64,000 nt of DNA from Geodermatophilus siccatus (GCF_900103785.1 NZ_FNHE01000010.1:1-64000), one strand, 5' to 3'. Positions 1 to 7,724 are shown, counted from the stretch's first letter. Notes: generated by a model from the sequence alone, not told the origin. A program made the numbers and translations.

Positions 1-471
1 GGTCCCACCACGGACAACGCGATGACCCGCTCGGAGGAGCGGCTGAACGTGGGCACCCGCACCGAGGAGGTCGGCCGGGCCCGGCTGCGCAAGTACGTGG
101 TCACCGAGAACGTGACCGAGACCGTGCCGGTCTCCCGCGAGGAGGTGCGGGTCGAGCGCGAGCCGATCACCGACGCCAACGTCGGGCAGGCGCTGGACGG
201 CCCGGCGATCTCCGAGGAGGAGCACGAGGTCACCCTGCACGCCGAGCGTCCGGTGGTGGAGAAGGAGGCCGTGCCGGTCGAGCGGGTGCGCCTGGACAAG
301 GAGACCGTCAGCGACTCCGAGCGGGTGTCGGCCGACGTCCGCAAGGAGGAGGTCGAGGTCGACGGCGGCACCGGCGTGACCGGCGGCACCACCGGTGGCG
401 ACGACCGCAGCTTCACCCAGAAGGCCAAGGACGCCCTCGACCGCGACGACGACGGCCGCATCGGCCGCTGA
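1..471 (+). CDS. DUF2382 (YsnF/AvaK-type) protein, C-terminal part
   Basis: The reading frame is open from the first base, so the true start probably lies left of the window; an internal ATG is present at 22. The visible 157 residues are highly charged, with repeated Glu/Arg/Val-rich strands (VVTENV, VPVSREEV, RVEREPI, VEKEAVPVERV) typical of the DUF2382 domain, which is often fused to a PRC-barrel in actinobacterial and cyanobacterial stress proteins. A Gly/Thr linker and a basic/acidic tail (ALDRDDDGRIGR) follow. No catalytic residues are evident. The family is linked to general stress, but its biochemical role is unknown. The stop codon is followed after two bases by a dispersed palindromic element. 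Confidence 0.75.
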   Translation, partial: GPTTDNAMTRSEERLNVGTRTEEVGRARLRKYVVTENVTETVPVSREEVRVEREPITDANVGQALDGPAISEEEHEVTLHAERPVVEKEAVPVERVRLDKETVSDSERVSADVRKEEVEVDGGTGVTGGTTGGDDRSFTQKAKDALDRDDDGRIGR

Positions 472-473
472 CA

Positions 474-552
474 GAGGACCCCCTGCCCCACCGGAGGAGG
501 ACGCCGTCCGCCCCACCCCTCGCGAGCTCGGGGCGGGCCCCTGGACGGGGCC
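474..552 (+). repeat. Stop-anchored palindromic element, copy 1
   Basis: Begins 2 nt after the stop of the DUF2382 gene. A short GAGGACCCC lead is followed by a longer palindrome with core CTCGCGAGCTCGG, closing on GGACGGGGCC. It could form a large hairpin and may end transcription. The following 553-718 is GC-rich with no gene recognised. Confidence 0.6.
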
Positions 553-718
553 GGCGGCGGGACCCTGCAGGGGCCGGGCCGCCCGGCAGGACCGGGCACC
601 AGACGGCGGTGGCCGGCCGAGGACCTGATCCCGGCCGGTCATCTGCCGTTCCCGGGCCGGTGCCAGGTCCACCCGACCGGGCAGGCCGCGTCGGCGGCGG
701 GGGTGGGATGCTCGGGAC

Positions 719-1636
719 GTGAGCGAGACCACGGTGCGGCCGGTGACCGGCGCGGACGGCGGGATCGGCGGCCCCGACGAGCTCGCCGCGGCCCTCGAGG
801 GGACCGGCTACCTGCCCGACGAGGGCCTGGCGACCGCCGCCTACCTGGCCCTGGCCATGCACCGCCCGCTGTTCCTGGAGGGCGAGGCCGGCGTCGGCAA
901 GACCGCGCTGGCCCAGGCGCTGGCGCGGGTCACCGGCCGGCCGCTGTACCGGCTGCAGTGCTACGAGGGCCTGGAAGCCAGCCAGGCGCTCTACGACTGG
1001 GACTTCGGCCGGCAGCTGCTGCACCTGCGCGCCGCCGAGGCCGCACACGCCACCGGCGACACCGAGACGCTGGAGGCCTCTCTCTACGACCGCCGCTTCC
1101 TGCTGGCCCGGCCGCTGCTGCAGGCGCTGGAGGACTCCCCGAGCGTGCTGCTGGTCGACGAGGTCGACCGCGCCGACGACGAGTTCGAGGCATTCCTGCT
1201 CGAGGTCCTCTCCGACTTCACGATCTCCATCCCCGAGCTCGGCACCATCCGCGCGGCCACCCCGCCGCTCGTCGTCCTCACCTCGAACCGCACCCGCGAG
1301 GTGCACGACGCCCTCAAGCGGCGCTGCCTCTACCACTGGCTGCAGCACCCGGACTTCGACCGCGAGGTGGCGATCCTGCGCCGTCGGCTGCCCGACGTGA
1401 CCGAGCAGCTGGCCCGCGAGGTGGCCCGCGCGACGGCGAAGCTGCGCACCCTCGACCTGCTCAAGCCACCCGGCGTCGCCGAGGCGATGGACTGGGCGAC
1501 CGCGCTGCACACCCTCGGCGCCCGGGAGCTGGACCCGGACGTCGCCGCGCGCACCCTCGGCGCGGTGCTGAAGTACCGCGAGGACACCGACCGCGTGCAC
1601 GCCATGGCCCGGGGGGCGCTCTTCGGTGGCGCCTGA
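719..1636 (+). CDS. MoxR-type AAA+ ATPase (CoxD-like)
   Basis: A 305-residue AAA+ ATPase of the MoxR group. The Walker A GEAGVGKT is at about 55-62, Walker B LLVDEVD at 144-150, and a sensor region LTSN near 187-190 is followed by the DALKRR segment. Sequence features (LQCYEGL, LYDWDFG) place it with CoxD of the CO dehydrogenase maturation system and apart from the MoxR at 6703-7596. CoxD-type ATPases work with a VWA partner to remodel an apo-metalloenzyme; that partner is the overlapping next gene, and an XdhC gene follows. GTG start at 719. The target enzyme is not adjacent; form II cox genes at 39.7-43.7 kb are a candidate by inference. Confidence 0.85.
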   Translation: MSETTVRPVTGADGGIGGPDELAAALEGTGYLPDEGLATAAYLALAMHRPLFLEGEAGVGKTALAQALARVTGRPLYRLQCYEGLEASQALYDWDFGRQLLHLRAAEAAHATGDTETLEASLYDRRFLLARPLLQALEDSPSVLLVDEVDRADDEFEAFLLEVLSDFTISIPELGTIRAATPPLVVLTSNRTREVHDALKRRCLYHWLQHPDFDREVAILRRRLPDVTEQLAREVARATAKLRTLDLLKPPGVAEAMDWATALHTLGARELDPDVAARTLGAVLKYREDTDRVHAMARGALFGGA

Positions 1637-2804
1637 AGAAGGACCCCGTCCCCCCCACGCCTCGCAGGCTCGGGAGGAGGGCCGGGACGGGGCCGCCCGC
1701 CCACCCCGGGACGTCGTCGACACGGTGCTGGGCTTCGCGCGCACCCTCCGGGTCGCCGGGGTGGCCGCATCCCCGGACCGGGTCGAGGCGATGCTGGCCG
1801 CCGTCGCGGCGCTCGACGTCCTCGACGCCACCGACGTGTACTGGAGCGGCCGGCTGACGCTGTGCGCGGGCCCGGACGACCTGGAGCGCTACGACGCCGC
1901 CTTCGCCGCGTACTTCGGCGGCGAGACGCCGCGGCCGGTGCCGCCGGCGGCCCAGCAGCGGCAGCGGACGGTCACCACCGCGCCGATGGACCCGGGGGAG
2001 GGGCAGGGGGACGACGAGTCGCCCCCGGACCTCGCCGGCCAGGCCAGCGCCGACGAGGTGCTGCGCCACCGGGACGTCGCCGAGCTGACCGGCGCCGAGC
2101 GCGAGCAGCTGCGCCGGCTGTTCGCGCTGCTGGTCCCCGCCGCGCCGATGCGGCTCTCGCGCCGACGCCGGCCCAGCCCGCACGGCGCCGTCCACGCCTC
2201 CCGCACCGTCCGCCGCGCGCTGCACGACGGCGGCGAGGTCACCCGGCTGCTGCACCGGCGGGCCCGGCCCCGCCCGCGCCGCGTCGTCCTGCTCATCGAC
2301 GTCTCCGGCTCGATGAGCCCCTACGCCGACGCGCTGCTGCGGTTCGCGCACGCCGCGGTCCGGGCCCACCCGGCCGCGACCGAGGTGTTCACCATCGGGA
2401 CCCGGCTGACCCGGGTGACGCGGGAGCTGCGGCTGCGCGACCCCGACAAGGCGCTGGCGGCCAGCGGCTCGGCGATCCCCGACTGGTCCGGCGGCACCCG
2501 GCTCGGCGAGGTGCTCAAGGCATTCCTCGACCGGTGGGGGCAGCGCGGCACCGCCCGCGGCGCGATCGTCGTCGTGTGCAGCGACGGCTGGGAGCGCGGC
2601 GGCACCGACGTGCTCGCCGAGCAGATGGCCCGGCTGCGGCGGCTGGCGCACGCGGTCGTCTGGGTCAACCCGCACAAGGGCCGGGAGGGCTACGAGCCGC
2701 TCACCGGCGGGATGCAGGCGGCGCTGCCGTCGGTGGACCACTTCGTGGCCGGACACAGCCTGGCCGCGTTCCAGCAGCTGGCGGGGGTCATCAGCCGTGC
2801 CTGA
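1626..2804 (+). CDS. VWA domain protein (CoxE-like)
   Basis: A 392-residue protein with a C-terminal VWA domain; the MIDAS metal-binding motif DVSGSMS starts near residue 225. It resembles CoxE, the VWA partner of CoxD in CO dehydrogenase maturation, and its frame overlaps the ATPase gene by 11 nt, suggesting translational coupling. The first 33 residues are encoded by a dispersed palindromic element (1637-1694) and look non-native. The conserved part begins VLGFARTL, so GTG at 1725 is an alternative start. If 1725 is right, the repeat is simply intergenic. The xdhC-type gene follows 74 nt downstream. Confidence 0.8.
   Translation: MAPEEGPRPPHASQAREEGRDGAARPPRDVVDTVLGFARTLRVAGVAASPDRVEAMLAAVAALDVLDATDVYWSGRLTLCAGPDDLERYDAAFAAYFGGETPRPVPPAAQQRQRTVTTAPMDPGEGQGDDESPPDLAGQASADEVLRHRDVAELTGAEREQLRRLFALLVPAAPMRLSRRRRPSPHGAVHASRTVRRALHDGGEVTRLLHRRARPRPRRVVLLIDVSGSMSPYADALLRFAHAAVRAHPAATEVFTIGTRLTRVTRELRLRDPDKALAASGSAIPDWSGGTRLGEVLKAFLDRWGQRGTARGAIVVVCSDGWERGGTDVLAEQMARLRRLAHAVVWVNPHKGREGYEPLTGGMQAALPSVDHFVAGHSLAAFQQLAGVISRA
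1637..1694 (+). repeat. Stop-anchored palindromic element, copy 2 (inside a reading frame)
   Basis: Follows the coxD-type stop directly: GGACCCCGTCC, core CTCGCAGGCTCGG, closing GGACGGGGCC. It lies inside the open frame of the VWA gene, so if GTG 1626 is used the element is translated into residues 4-23. Confidence 0.65.
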
Positions 2805-2844
2805 CGGACCCCCCGGAAGACCTCGTCCAGAGGCCGAAGGGGCC
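2805..2844 (+). repeat. Degenerate stop-anchored element, copy 3
   Basis: Directly after the VWA stop: CGGACCCCCC, then CTCGTCCAG and a closing GGGGCC. The usual CTCGCAGGCTCG core is missing, so this is a decayed or unrelated copy. Confidence 0.3.
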
Positions 2845-2847
2845 ACC

Positions 2848-2886
2848 ATGACCTACCTCCGTGCAAAGGAGCTGTCGGATGCGTGA
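2848..2886 (+). CDS. Possible 12-residue leader ORF before xdhC
   Basis: An ATG frame encodes MTYLRAKELSDA and stops at 2884-2886, overlapping the xdhC-type start codon (2879-2881) in another frame. GAAGGGG lies upstream. The ribosome site AAAGGAG of the next gene lies inside it, so its translation could affect xdhC initiation. No homology is recognised and it may be chance. Confidence 0.2.
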   Translation: MTYLRAKELSDA

Positions 2887-4000
2887 CGTGCTCGAGGACC
2901 TGATCGGCTGGTGGCAGGCGGGCGAGACCGTCGGCATGGGCACGGTGGTGGCCACCTGGCGGTCCGCTCCCCGCCCGGCGGGTGCGTCGATGCTCGTCGG
3001 GCCCGACGGCACCGCCGTGGGCAGCGTCTCCGGCGGCTGCGTCGAGGGCGCGGTCTACGAGGAGGCCAAGGACGTCGTCGAGTCCGGCGTCCCCACCCTC
3101 GAGCGGTACGGCGTCAGCGACGACGACGCCTTCGCCGTGGGGCTGACCTGCGGCGGGATCCTCGACGTCTTCGTCGAGGCGGTGTCGCGGGAGTCCTTCC
3201 CCGAGCTCGGCGAGGTGGCCGAGTCGGTGGCGCGGCACGAGCCGGTCGCCGTCGTCACCTGCGTCGCCGGCCCGGAGGACCGGGTGGGACGGCGGCTGGT
3301 CGTCTGGCCCGACCGCAGCTCGGGCACCCTCGGCCTGCAGCGCCTGGACGACGCCGTCGCCGACGACGCGCGCGGCATGCTGGCCGCCGGCCGCACCGGG
3401 ATGCTGCACGTCGGCCACGACGGCGAGCGCCGCGGTGACGACCTGTCGCTGTTCGTCAACGCCTTCGCGCCGGCCGCCCGGATGGTGGTCTTCGGCGCCA
3501 TCGACTTCGCCGCCGCTGTCGCCCGCGTCGGGGCCTTCCTCGGCTACCGGGTCACCGTGTGCGACGCCCGCCCGGTCTTCGCCACCCCGAAGCGCTTCCC
3601 CGACGCGCACGAGGTCGTCGTCGAGTGGCCGCACCGCTACCTGCAGGCCGAGGTGGACGCCGGCCGGATCGACGAGCGCACCGTGCTGTGCGTGCTCACC
3701 CATGACCCGAAGTTCGACGTCCCGCTGCTGGAGGTCGCGCTGCGGCTGCCGGTCGCCTACGTCGGCGCGATGGGCTCGCGGCGCACGCACGAGGAGCGGC
3801 TGGCCCGGCTGGAGGAGGCGGGGCTGTCGAAGGAGGAGCTGGCGCGGCTCTCCTCCCCGATCGGGCTGGACCTCGGCGCCCGCACGCCCGAGGAGACGGC
3901 CATCTCGATCGCGGCCGAGGTCATCGCCGGCCGCTGGGGCGGCTCGGGGGAGCGGCTCACCGGCACCGAGGGCCCGATCCACCGGACCGCGGACCGCTGA
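2879..4000 (+). CDS. XdhC/CoxF family molybdenum-enzyme maturation protein
   Basis: 373 residues with the two usual parts of the family. An N-terminal XdhC_CoxI domain contains ATWRSAPRPAGASM and SVSGGCVEGAV, and a C-terminal Rossmann domain has MVVFGAIDFAAAVAR and the hallmark YVGAMGSRRTHEER near 295-310. XdhC-type proteins bind or sulfurate molybdenum cofactor and pass it to xanthine dehydrogenase-like enzymes. ATG at 2879 is chosen because AAAGGAG sits 7 nt upstream. With the preceding MoxR and VWA genes it forms a coxD-coxE-coxF-like set, so it probably matures a molybdenum hydroxylase encoded elsewhere. Confidence 0.88.
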   Translation: MRDVLEDLIGWWQAGETVGMGTVVATWRSAPRPAGASMLVGPDGTAVGSVSGGCVEGAVYEEAKDVVESGVPTLERYGVSDDDAFAVGLTCGGILDVFVEAVSRESFPELGEVAESVARHEPVAVVTCVAGPEDRVGRRLVVWPDRSSGTLGLQRLDDAVADDARGMLAAGRTGMLHVGHDGERRGDDLSLFVNAFAPAARMVVFGAIDFAAAVARVGAFLGYRVTVCDARPVFATPKRFPDAHEVVVEWPHRYLQAEVDAGRIDERTVLCVLTHDPKFDVPLLEVALRLPVAYVGAMGSRRTHEERLARLEEAGLSKEELARLSSPIGLDLGARTPEETAISIAAEVIAGRWGGSGERLTGTEGPIHRTADR

Positions 4001-4013
4001 GGCGCCGGCGCGC

Positions 4014-4076
4014 GATCTGCACAGTGGTGGCCATCAGGGCCGTGGTGCCCACCACTGTGCAGATCCCGCATGCGGG
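4014..4076. terminator. Double hairpin after xdhC-type gene
   Basis: Perfect 17-nt arms at 4014-4030 (GATCTGCACAGTGGTGG) and 4049-4065 enclose an 18-nt loop. A perfect 12-nt palindrome, CCCGCATGCGGG, follows at 4065-4076. It probably ends transcription of the coxD-like operon; there is no U-tract. A related double hairpin occurs at 36952-37021. Confidence 0.55.
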
Positions 4077-4087
4077 AGGACCCCTTC

Positions 4088-4119
4088 CATAGCGGATCAG
4101 CGATACCTTTTCCGCTATG
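4088..4119 (+). promoter_or_regulatory. Operator-like dyad overlapping the XRE start codon
   Basis: Inverted 9-nt arms CATAGCGGA (4088-4096) and TCCGCTATG (4111-4119) are separated by 14 nt; the right arm contains the ATG of the XRE gene. The spacer is AT-richer than its surroundings. The position suggests autoregulation by the XRE protein, possibly on a leaderless or near-leaderless transcript. This is inference from symmetry and position only. Confidence 0.5.
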
Positions 4120-4416
4120 CCGGTCGAGCCCCGTCGCAGCGCCTTCCCCGGGCTGGGTGACGCCTCGGCGCGCCGGCACGAGCTGATCGAGCAGCTGGCC
4201 CGCGCCCGCCGGGAGAGCGGGCTGAGTCAGACCGAGCTGGCCGCGCGCATGGGCACCTCGCAGTCCGCCGTCGCCCGGCTGGAGAGCGGCGAGCTCGACG
4301 CGCGGCTGTCGACGCTCGAGCGGTACGCGGCCGCGCTGGGGCGCGCCGTCGACTGGCACGTCCGGCCTCCCGGGTCGTCCACCCGGCCCACCTCCCCGAG
4401 CGAGGAGCCCCCATGA
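4117..4416 (+). CDS. XRE-family helix-turn-helix regulator
   Basis: A 99-residue protein with a central HTH_3 domain: LARARRESGLSQTELAARMGTSQSAVARLESG at about 28-60, followed by LSTLERYAAALGR. N- and C-terminal tails are short and Pro/Ser-rich. The ATG lies inside a dyad that could be its own operator. Its stop overlaps the start of the next, ClpP-like gene (ATGA), so the two are probably co-translated. XRE regulators paired with a small partner protein are common; the partner here looks like a pseudo-protease. No ligand domain is visible. Confidence 0.85.
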   Translation: MPVEPRRSAFPGLGDASARRHELIEQLARARRESGLSQTELAARMGTSQSAVARLESGELDARLSTLERYAAALGRAVDWHVRPPGSSTRPTSPSEEPP

Positions 4417-5081
4417 CCCGACCCACGGGCACGTGGCCGCCCGTCCCGCCCGGCCCCCCCGACCCGCCGTTCCCCCCGGGGCCACCGGAGTGGCCGCGCA
4501 CGCCGTGGCAGCCCCAGCCGCGCCCGCCGGCCCCCGGCCCGGTGTCGGCATCGGCCGCCCTGGTCGTCGGCGGGGAGACCTGGCTCGCCGAACGGCTGCT
4601 CGAACAGCGGGTGGTCACCCTCTCCGGTGAGCTGGACACCGAGGCGGTCAACCGGGCGGTTGCCGAACTGGCGCTGCTCGACGCGACCGGTGACGACCCG
4701 GTCCGGCTCCGGCTCTCCGGGGTGGGCGCCGACCTCGAGGGCGCCCTGACGCTGGTGGACGCACTCGACCTGGTCGGCGTCCCGGTGCACGCGACCAGCC
4801 TGGGCACCCTCAGCGGACCGGCGGTCGCGGTCCTCGCCGTCGCCGACCGGCGGGTCGTCGGCGCGCACGCGATGGTCCGGCTGTGCGAGCCCCGGGCGCC
4901 GCGCGGCGTCCCCGGCCACGAGGTGGAGGCCTGGGCCGCCGAGCACGCACGGCAGCTGCGCCGGCTGCAGGAGCGGGTGGCCGAGGCCTGCGGGCGGTCG
5001 GTCGACGAGGTGGCCGCGGACATGCGCGCCGGGAGGCTGCTCGACGCGGAGGAGGCCCGTGCCTACGGCCTGGTCGACTAG
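4413..5081 (+). CDS. Degenerate ClpP-like protein with Pro-rich N-terminus
   Basis: 222 residues. The first about 45 are dominated by Pro (PPVPPGPPDPPFPPGPP) and look disordered. The rest has the ClpP/crotonase-like order: VVTLSGELD, a strand-helix core, SLGTLSGPAVAVLAVADRR, VRLCEP, and a C-terminal VDEVAADMRAGRLLDAEEARAYGLVD that matches the ClpP ending. By eye the catalytic His position (IHQP in ClpP) reads LCEP here, and the Ser context is altered, so peptidase activity is doubtful. It overlaps the XRE gene by 4 nt, suggesting a regulator-partner role. An active variant protease cannot be excluded. Confidence 0.6.
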   Translation: MTRPTGTWPPVPPGPPDPPFPPGPPEWPRTPWQPQPRPPAPGPVSASAALVVGGETWLAERLLEQRVVTLSGELDTEAVNRAVAELALLDATGDDPVRLRLSGVGADLEGALTLVDALDLVGVPVHATSLGTLSGPAVAVLAVADRRVVGAHAMVRLCEPRAPRGVPGHEVEAWAAEHARQLRRLQERVAEACGRSVDEVAADMRAGRLLDAEEARAYGLVD

Positions 5082-5715
5082 CCCCCTGCCCGGTTCCCGC
5101 CCCGAGCTCGCGAGGGGCGCGGAGGAGGGGGTCCTCTCCCGGTACGACGTCGAGGTCGTGGCGCTGCTGGCCTCGCCCGTGCACCGCTACGACGGCCGAC
5201 CCGCAGGACCCGTCCCGCCGCAGGACGGCGACCGGCGCGCGGCGGTCGAGGTGCGGGCCGGGATCGGCGTGGTCGGGGACCGCTACGCCGGCCGCCCGGC
5301 GCACCGCGACGCCCAGCTGACCGTGCTCGCCGTCGAGGCGCTGGAGGCCGTCGCCGCCGAGACCGGATCCGCCCCGTTCGACCCGCACCTGGCCCGGCGC
5401 ACCGTCGTCCTGCGCGGCGCGGAGGTGGAGGCGCTGCGGGGGCAGCGGTTCACCCTGGACACCGGGTCCGGGCCGGTGCTGCTCGGCGGCGGGCGGCCGG
5501 CCCACCTCTGCGCCTGGATGGACGTCGTCCTGGCACCGGGCGCGCACCGGGCCCTGCGCGGCCGGGGCGGCGTGCGCTGCGCCGCGCTGTCGGACGGCGA
5601 GCTGCGGCTCGGGCCCGCCGTCCTCAGCTCGGCCGTCCCGCTGGACCCGGTGCGGGCCGGGGTAGCGGTCAGCCGAGCAGCGTGCGGACGGCCGCGGGGG
5701 CCTGCGTCGGCTTGA
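5059..5715 (+). CDS. MOSC domain protein
   Basis: 218 residues. From about residue 34 the sequence follows the MOSC fold (ALLASPVHRYDGRP, GVVGDRYAGRPAHRD, RRTVVLRGAEVEALRGQRF, LGGGRPAHLCAWMD, LRGRGGVRCAAL). MOSC domains bind molybdenum cofactor or persulfide sulfur. Here the first Cys of the usual RPCxxC motif is absent (RPAHLC); the second is kept. Residues 8-33 derive from a dispersed palindromic element, so GTG 5158 is an alternative start that would remove them. The 3' end overlaps the convergent VWA gene by 47 nt, so the last residues are antisense to that gene. Confidence 0.7.
   Translation: MPTAWSTSPLPGSRPELARGAEEGVLSRYDVEVVALLASPVHRYDGRPAGPVPPQDGDRRAAVEVRAGIGVVGDRYAGRPAHRDAQLTVLAVEALEAVAAETGSAPFDPHLARRTVVLRGAEVEALRGQRFTLDTGSGPVLLGGGRPAHLCAWMDVVLAPGAHRALRGRGGVRCAALSDGELRLGPAVLSSAVPLDPVRAGVAVSRAACGRPRGPASA
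5082..5137 (-). repeat. Palindromic element, copy 4 (inverted, inside MOSC frame)
   Basis: Follows the ClpP-like stop codon at once. Read on the minus strand it has the usual GGACCCCC lead and core CTCGCGAGCTCGGGG; so it points opposite to the upstream gene, unlike most copies. It is open in the MOSC frame. Confidence 0.55.
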
Positions 5716-6610
5716 GCAGCGGCGCCACCCGGCCGTCACCGGCGGCGGCCAGCGCGGCGCAGTTGGCCACCGACTCCGGCTCCTCCGACAGCGAGAGCAC
5801 GTGCAGGTGCGCGCCGGCGCGGGCCAGCGCCGCCGCGGCCGGCAGCGGGTCGGGGCTGTCGGTGGGCATCCCGTCGGAGAGCAGCAGCACGTCCCGGGCG
5901 GCCGCGCGGGAGCGGGCCAGCTGGGCCGCCGCGGTGCGCAGGCCCTGGTCCAGGTCGGTGGTGCCGCCGCCCTGCAGGTCGAACAGCCGGTCGACGACGG
6001 CGTCCGTGCGCGGGTCGGTGGACAGCGCCCGCAGCACGACCGCCCGCGACCAGAAGGCGACGACGGCCAGCTCGTCCCCGGGCCGCATCCGCTGGGACAG
6101 CGCCGAGGCGGTGAGCACGGCGACCGCGAGCTCGTCGCCTGCGACCGAGCCGGAGGCGTCGACGAGCAGCACGCACGCCCGGCCGGTGGAGCGCCAGCCG
6201 CGGGTGTGCAGGTGCTCGGCCCGCCAGTGCGGCTCGGCGCCGCGTGCGGCGAGGGTCGCGTCCAGGTCGATGTCGCTGCCGGTCTCGTCGCGGCGGGTCA
6301 CCACGCGGCGGGTGCCCGGGCGGTCGGGGACCCCGGCGCGCGGCGTGCCCACCGGCAGCCGGCAGGCCAGCGCCCGCGCGGCGGCCCGCAACGCCGGGTC
6401 GAACGCCCGCCCCATGGCCGTCAGCAGCCGGTTGGCCGCGTCGGGGTCGCGGGCGGTGAGGTCGGCCAGCGCCTCCTCGTCGAGCTCTCCCAGCTGCGGG
6501 GAGACCTGCTGGAACTCGGGGTGGGCCCGGGACAGCTCATCGCGGCCGGCGCGGCGGGCCTGGTGCTGCTTCAGCAGCTGTTCGACGTCGTCGGGGTCCT
6601 CCACGGGCAC
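5669..6610 (-). CDS. VWA domain protein paired with MoxR
   Basis: 313 residues from GTG 6610. An N-terminal helical part (EQLLKQHQARRAGRDELSR, DPDAANRLLTAMGRAF) precedes a VWA domain with MIDAS DASGSV near 151 and DGMPTDSPDP as a later metal-site loop. It is the third gene of a minus-strand series: alcohol dehydrogenase, MoxR, VWA. An upstream in-frame CTG overlaps the MoxR stop as CTGA and would add a 32-residue Pro-rich N-terminus; that start is possible but non-canonical. By analogy with BchI/BchD, NorQ/NorD and CoxD/CoxE it should bind the ATPase and present a client metalloenzyme. Confidence 0.82.
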   Translation of the reverse strand: MPVEDPDDVEQLLKQHQARRAGRDELSRAHPEFQQVSPQLGELDEEALADLTARDPDAANRLLTAMGRAFDPALRAAARALACRLPVGTPRAGVPDRPGTRRVVTRRDETGSDIDLDATLAARGAEPHWRAEHLHTRGWRSTGRACVLLVDASGSVAGDELAVAVLTASALSQRMRPGDELAVVAFWSRAVVLRALSTDPRTDAVVDRLFDLQGGGTTDLDQGLRTAAAQLARSRAAARDVLLLSDGMPTDSPDPLPAAAALARAGAHLHVLSLSEEPESVANCAALAAAGDGRVAPLLKPTQAPAAVRTLLG

Positions 6611-6702
6611 CGGCCGCGGCGGGCGGCGCCCCGGGGGTTCGGTCGGCCCGCCGTCCCCCGGCGGGGGTGGTGGCGGCTCGGGGTCGCCCGGTTCCTCGGG
6701 CG

Positions 6703-7596
6703 TCAGGCTTTTCCCAGCTCCTCACCCGCCCGGCGCCAGATGTCCGCGACGACGTCCTCCACCGGCCGGGTCGCGCCGTCGGCCAGGGTCACCTTGCCGG
6801 TGAGCGCGGCGAGGGCGGCGTCGAGTCCGGTGGTGTCCTCGACGGCCTCGTGCCCGCGGACGGTGGCCAGCTCCAGCGCGATGAGCACCGTGTCCAGGGC
6901 GCCGCGCACCGAGGAGCCGATCCGCAGCTCGGGGTGGTCGCGGGTGATCCGGACCGCCCGCACCGCCTGGGCGACCAGCCCCGCCGGCCCGCCGGTCGCG
7001 GTGGCGACGACGGCCAGCTCGGCCTCCTCGTCCTGGTAGCCCATCGCCACCCGGCAGGAGCGGTCGTACAGCGCCGGCGTCACCCGCGCGGTCCCCACCG
7101 CGTCGAACGGGTTCATGGCGGCGACCAGCCGGAACGTGGGCCGCGCGGTGACCCGGCCGAAGCGCGGCACGTGCATCTCCCGCTCCGACAGCACCCCGAG
7201 GAGCACGTTCATCGTCTCCTCGGGGACCCGGTTGAACTCCTCGACGTAGAGGATCGCGCCGTCGGTCATGGCCCGGGTGAGCGGGCCGGGCACGAAGTTC
7301 TCGGGGCGGTAGTCCTCGGTGAGCACCCGTGAGGCGTCGTGGTGGCCGACCAGCCGGGTGGGGGTGAGCTCGGCGTTGCCCTCGACCAGCACCAGTGGCA
7401 CGCCGGCACCGTCGGCCAGCGAGCGCAGCAGCGTCGTCTTGCCCGTGCCCGGCGGGCCCTCCAGCAGGACGTTGCGGCCGGCCGACAGCGCGGCCGCGAC
7501 GACCTCGGCCTCGCGGATGCGGGCGACCACCCGCTCGCGGGCGACCCGGACCATGCCGGTCACGTCGAGCCGCCGGGCGGTGGTGGTGGTGCTCAC
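6703..7596 (-). CDS. MoxR-type AAA+ ATPase next to NDMA-type alcohol dehydrogenase
   Basis: 297 residues. Walker A GPPGTGKT is near 47-54, Walker B ILYVEEFN near 114-121, and the sensor strand VAAMNPFD near 155-162. It differs from the CoxD-like ATPases at 719 and 21673 (NAELTPTRLVGHHD, SEREMHVPRFG), so it belongs to another MoxR branch. GTG at 7596 is preceded by AGGAGGAG at good spacing. It lies 128 nt downstream of the dehydrogenase, with a strong hairpin between, so the operon link is partial at most. The VWA partner follows. Inferred job: ATP-driven remodelling or metal-site assembly of the dehydrogenase. Confidence 0.85.
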   Translation of the reverse strand: MSTTTTARRLDVTGMVRVARERVVARIREAEVVAAALSAGRNVLLEGPPGTGKTTLLRSLADGAGVPLVLVEGNAELTPTRLVGHHDASRVLTEDYRPENFVPGPLTRAMTDGAILYVEEFNRVPEETMNVLLGVLSEREMHVPRFGRVTARPTFRLVAAMNPFDAVGTARVTPALYDRSCRVAMGYQDEEAELAVVATATGGPAGLVAQAVRAVRITRDHPELRIGSSVRGALDTVLIALELATVRGHEAVEDTTGLDAALAALTGKVTLADGATRPVEDVVADIWRRAGEELGKA

Positions 7597-7627
7597 GACG
7601 GGGCTCCTCCTGGGTGGCGACGTGCGA

Positions 7628-7657
7628 CCGGGGCGCCCCCGCGAGGGGGCGCCCCGG
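7628..7657 (-). terminator. Perfect GC hairpin downstream of alcohol dehydrogenase
   Basis: 13-nt perfect arms (CCGGGGCGCCCCC) close a GCGA tetraloop. It lies between the dehydrogenase 3' end and the moxR start. It has no U-tract. It probably reduces transcription from the strong dehydrogenase gene into the maturation genes. Confidence 0.6.
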
Positions 7658-7667
7658 CCTCGGCCGT

Positions 7668-7724
7668 GGCCCCGTCCAGGGCACCACCCGAGCCTGCGAA
7701 GGGTGGTGAGGACGGGGTCCTCTC
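7668..7724 (-). repeat. Stop-anchored palindromic element, copy 5
   Basis: Directly abuts the dehydrogenase stop codon (7725-7727). Read on the minus strand: GAGGACCCCGTCC, core TTCGCAGGCTCGGG, closing GGACGGGGCC. Same orientation relative to its gene as copies 1, 2 and 6. Confidence 0.65.
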
